Positions 5,999 through 7,209 of a stretch of 7,209 bases of DNA are shown here, in pieces. The position numbers and the translations under genes are program-made. The stretch's first letter is position 1. The number at the start of each line of letters is the position of its first letter. This DNA is from an uncultured Bacteroidota bacterium (GTDB taxonomy: Bacteria; Bacteroidota; Bacteroidia; Chitinophagales; Chitinophagaceae), in assembly GCA_903906615.1 (NCBI GenBank), contig CAIVKT010000009.1, forward strand, positions 1 to 7,209, given 5' to 3'. Below the pieces are notes generated by a model. It saw nothing but the letters and a program-made list of their open reading frames with translations, was not told where the DNA came from and made no database searches.

Positions 5999-6288
5999 TA
6001 TTCCGTATCGTACAAATGACCTTCCGTGATGATGCTGTGGAAGAATTTACCGCGCTCTTTGAAGCACGAAAACAAAACATCAGGAATTTTGATGGCTGCA
6101 CTCACCTGGAGCTGTGGCAGGACAATGCCAACACCAGCATCTTTTTCACGTACAGTATCTGGGAATCACAAGCGGCTTTAGACCACTACCGCTTCTCTGA
6201 TTTCTTCAAGGATACGTGGGGGCGCACAAAGGCGCTGTTTGCTGCCAAACCACAGGCCTGGAGTGTTATGCAGCGACATGTGTTGTAA
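5995..6288 (+). CDS. ABM (antibiotic biosynthesis monooxygenase) domain protein
   Basis: A single-domain protein of 97 residues, the usual size for the dimeric ferredoxin-like ABM fold. Visible landmarks are the opening strand MIFRIVQMTF, FEARKQNIRNFDGCTHLELWQD (about 22-43), the strand IFFTYSIWES (49-58), and the helix AALDHYRFSDFFKDTW (60-75), matching the family pattern W-E-s-...-al-..H..S..F. Family members include heme-degrading and quinone-forming oxygenases, but many small ones have no known substrate, and I see no heme-ligand signature. Its ATG overlaps the TGA of the DUF62 gene (ATGA at 5995-5998), so the two are very probably translationally coupled from the promoter at 5148. Its stop lies 8 bp from the convergent HIT gene's stop. 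Confidence 0.85.
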   Translation: MIFRIVQMTFRDDAVEEFTALFEARKQNIRNFDGCTHLELWQDNANTSIFFTYSIWESQAALDHYRFSDFFKDTWGRTKALFAAKPQAWSVMQRHVL

Positions 6289-6296
6289 AGCAGGGG

Positions 6297-6695
6297 TTAT
6301 GCACTTAAATGGGCCAGAATCAGGCTTTGTACTTCCTTTAGTTCTTCGGCAGTCAGTTTCAGCTTCGGCCTGGTGAAATTAAGGTCGTCTGCGCTGTTTA
6401 TGGGTACGAGGTGCATATGAGCATGTGGCACTTCCAGCCCTATCACACTGATGCCGCACCTGTCGCACGGAAATGATTGCTCTATAGCCTTAGCTATGGG
6501 CTTGGCAAAAACGAGCCATTTGCCCAACAGTTCATCGCTTACATCAAACAGCTTATCTACTTCGGCTTTAGGCACTACCAGCACGTGGCCTTTGCGTATA
6601 GGGGCTATATCCAGGAAGGCAAAGAAGTCTTCATTCTCCGCTATTTTGTAGCAGGGTATATCGCCGCTTATTATTTTAGAGAATATGCTGCTCAT
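6297..6695 (-). CDS. HIT family protein (histidine triad nucleotide hydrolase)
   Basis: A 132-residue histidine-triad protein. It opens with SIFSKIISGDIPCYKI, typical of bacterial Hint/HinT-like members, then has FAFLDIAPIRKGHVLVVPK (25-43), the nucleotide-binding strand region, and the triad PHAHMHLVP with His91, His93 and His95. Such enzymes hydrolyse purine nucleoside phosphoramidates or related dinucleotides in the cytosol. CDRCG (77-81) holds two cysteines, but no second pair for zinc is seen. The ATG at 6695-6693 is preferred. A GTG one codon earlier (6698-6696) shares a base with the greA stop TAG and would add one residue. Tight packing behind greA implies one transcript. Confidence 0.93.
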   Translation of the reverse strand: MSSIFSKIISGDIPCYKIAENEDFFAFLDIAPIRKGHVLVVPKAEVDKLFDVSDELLGKWLVFAKPIAKAIEQSFPCDRCGISVIGLEVPHAHMHLVPINSADDLNFTRPKLKLTAEELKEVQSLILAHLSA

Positions 6696-6697
6696 CA

Positions 6698-7171
6698 CTA
6701 AATAGAAATGCTTTCTACTTTAAATTTGAATGTGCCGCTCGGCGCCGTGTATTCAGCAACTTCGCCTATTTTTTTGCCCAGCAATGCTTTGCCCAAGAGG
6801 GAATTCACAGATATTTTATCCTGCTTTACATCTGCTTCTTTCTCAGAAACCAGTTGATATGTTTTGCTTTTCTTTGTTGCCATGTTGGTAACAGTAACTT
6901 TACTGAGTACCGATGCCTTACTGATATCTATATCCTTTGTTTCCATCACCCGTGCATTGATAATGGCTCGCTCCAGGTGAGCTATTTTGGCTTCATGGTG
7001 TCCCTGGGCTTCTTTTGCAGCGTCGTATTCAGCGTTTTCTTTCAGATCGCCCTTTTCCCTTGCTTCCGCTATCTGACGTGCTATTTCAGCACGGCCTGAA
7101 GATTTGAGCTGCGTGAGTTCTTCTTTCATTTGCGCCAGCGTTTCTTTGGTCAGGTAATTGAGGTCAGACAT
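6698..7171 (-). CDS. greA: Transcription elongation factor GreA
   Basis: 157 residues, the normal GreA length. The N-terminal coiled coil holds the tip motif GDLKENAEYDAAKEAQG (41-57) with the acidic pair Asp42 and Glu45, which reach through the RNA polymerase secondary channel to stimulate cleavage of backtracked transcripts. The C-terminal FKBP-like domain is intact, with SLLGKALLGKKIGEVAEY (123-140) and PSGTFKFKVESI near the end. LTKE at 7-10 fits the family start, with the ATG at 7171-7169. It is first of a two-gene minus-strand unit with the HIT gene, whose start lies 2 bp after the stop (or overlaps it by one base with the alternative GTG). The 38 bases upstream (7172-7209) are A/T-rich on the coding strand; I could not identify a good promoter before the window ends. 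Confidence 0.97.
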   Translation of the reverse strand: MSDLNYLTKETLAQMKEELTQLKSSGRAEIARQIAEAREKGDLKENAEYDAAKEAQGHHEAKIAHLERAIINARVMETKDIDISKASVLSKVTVTNMATKKSKTYQLVSEKEADVKQDKISVNSLLGKALLGKKIGEVAEYTAPSGTFKFKVESISI

Positions 7172-7209
7172 TTTCTTGTTATTTTAGTTATTGCGAAAAA
7201 AAATACAAC

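Noticed and set aside
7172..7209. greA promoter
   Set aside because: A TTG with a 19-base spacer can be found on the minus strand, but the -7 box (TAAAATAA) matches poorly and the sequence stops at the window edge.

Overview
The window looks like an ordinary chromosomal stretch of a Bacteroidota bacterium, most likely from the Chitinophagia (family-level placement is a guess). The signs are a promoter of the Bacteroidota type (TTTG-N19-TAnnTTTG), almost no strong Shine-Dalgarno sequences, a GC-rich CCCCTAAAGGGG intergenic repeat of a kind I recall from this phylum, and several Bacteroidota-flavoured proteins: a lipoprotein with an Ig-like domain and beta-helix, an S26 peptidase with an SSNEPT active-site box, and a DUF62 protein without the usual DPGVG motif. 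No rRNA, tRNA, CRISPR array, insertion sequence or phage gene was seen.

Nine protein genes lie in alternating blocks. Left block: a DinB-fold protein (minus, 70-567) faces away from a trans-sulfuration PLP enzyme of the methionine gamma-lyase type (plus, 603-1838), which is followed by a clear aminocarboxymuconate-semialdehyde decarboxylase (ACMSD; plus, 1939-2928). Two inverted copies of the GC-rich repeat bracket the gap between these two genes. One encodes the last residues of the lyase; the other ends just before the TTG that I take as the ACMSD start. Middle block (minus): a lipoprotein (3624-5057) is followed after 14 bp by a signal-peptidase-I-like S26 protein (2932-3609), which converges on ACMSD with only 3 bp between the stops. 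Right block: a SAM hydroxide adenosyltransferase-like protein (DUF62; plus, 5216-5998) overlaps by 4 bp an antibiotic-biosynthesis-monooxygenase (ABM)-fold protein (plus, 5995-6288). These converge on a greA-HIT gene pair read from the right edge (minus, 7171 to 6297).

The two best regulatory readings lie in the 158-bp divergent region 5058-5215: a near-perfect Bacteroidota promoter for the DUF62-ABM pair, which also fixes the DUF62 start, and a 16-bp palindrome nearer the lipoprotein gene. Two genes touch methionine chemistry (the PLP lyase, and the DUF62 protein if it splits SAM to adenosine and methionine), and ACMSD belongs to the tryptophan-kynurenine route, but nothing in the sequence joins them into one pathway.

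I see no convincing new multi-gene system. The items most worth a second look are the S26 peptidase with histidine where the catalytic lysine should be, the inverted repeat pair reaching into both flanking genes, the DUF62 protein with degenerate catalytic motifs, and the palindromic site. No stretch over 300 bases lacks a gene.
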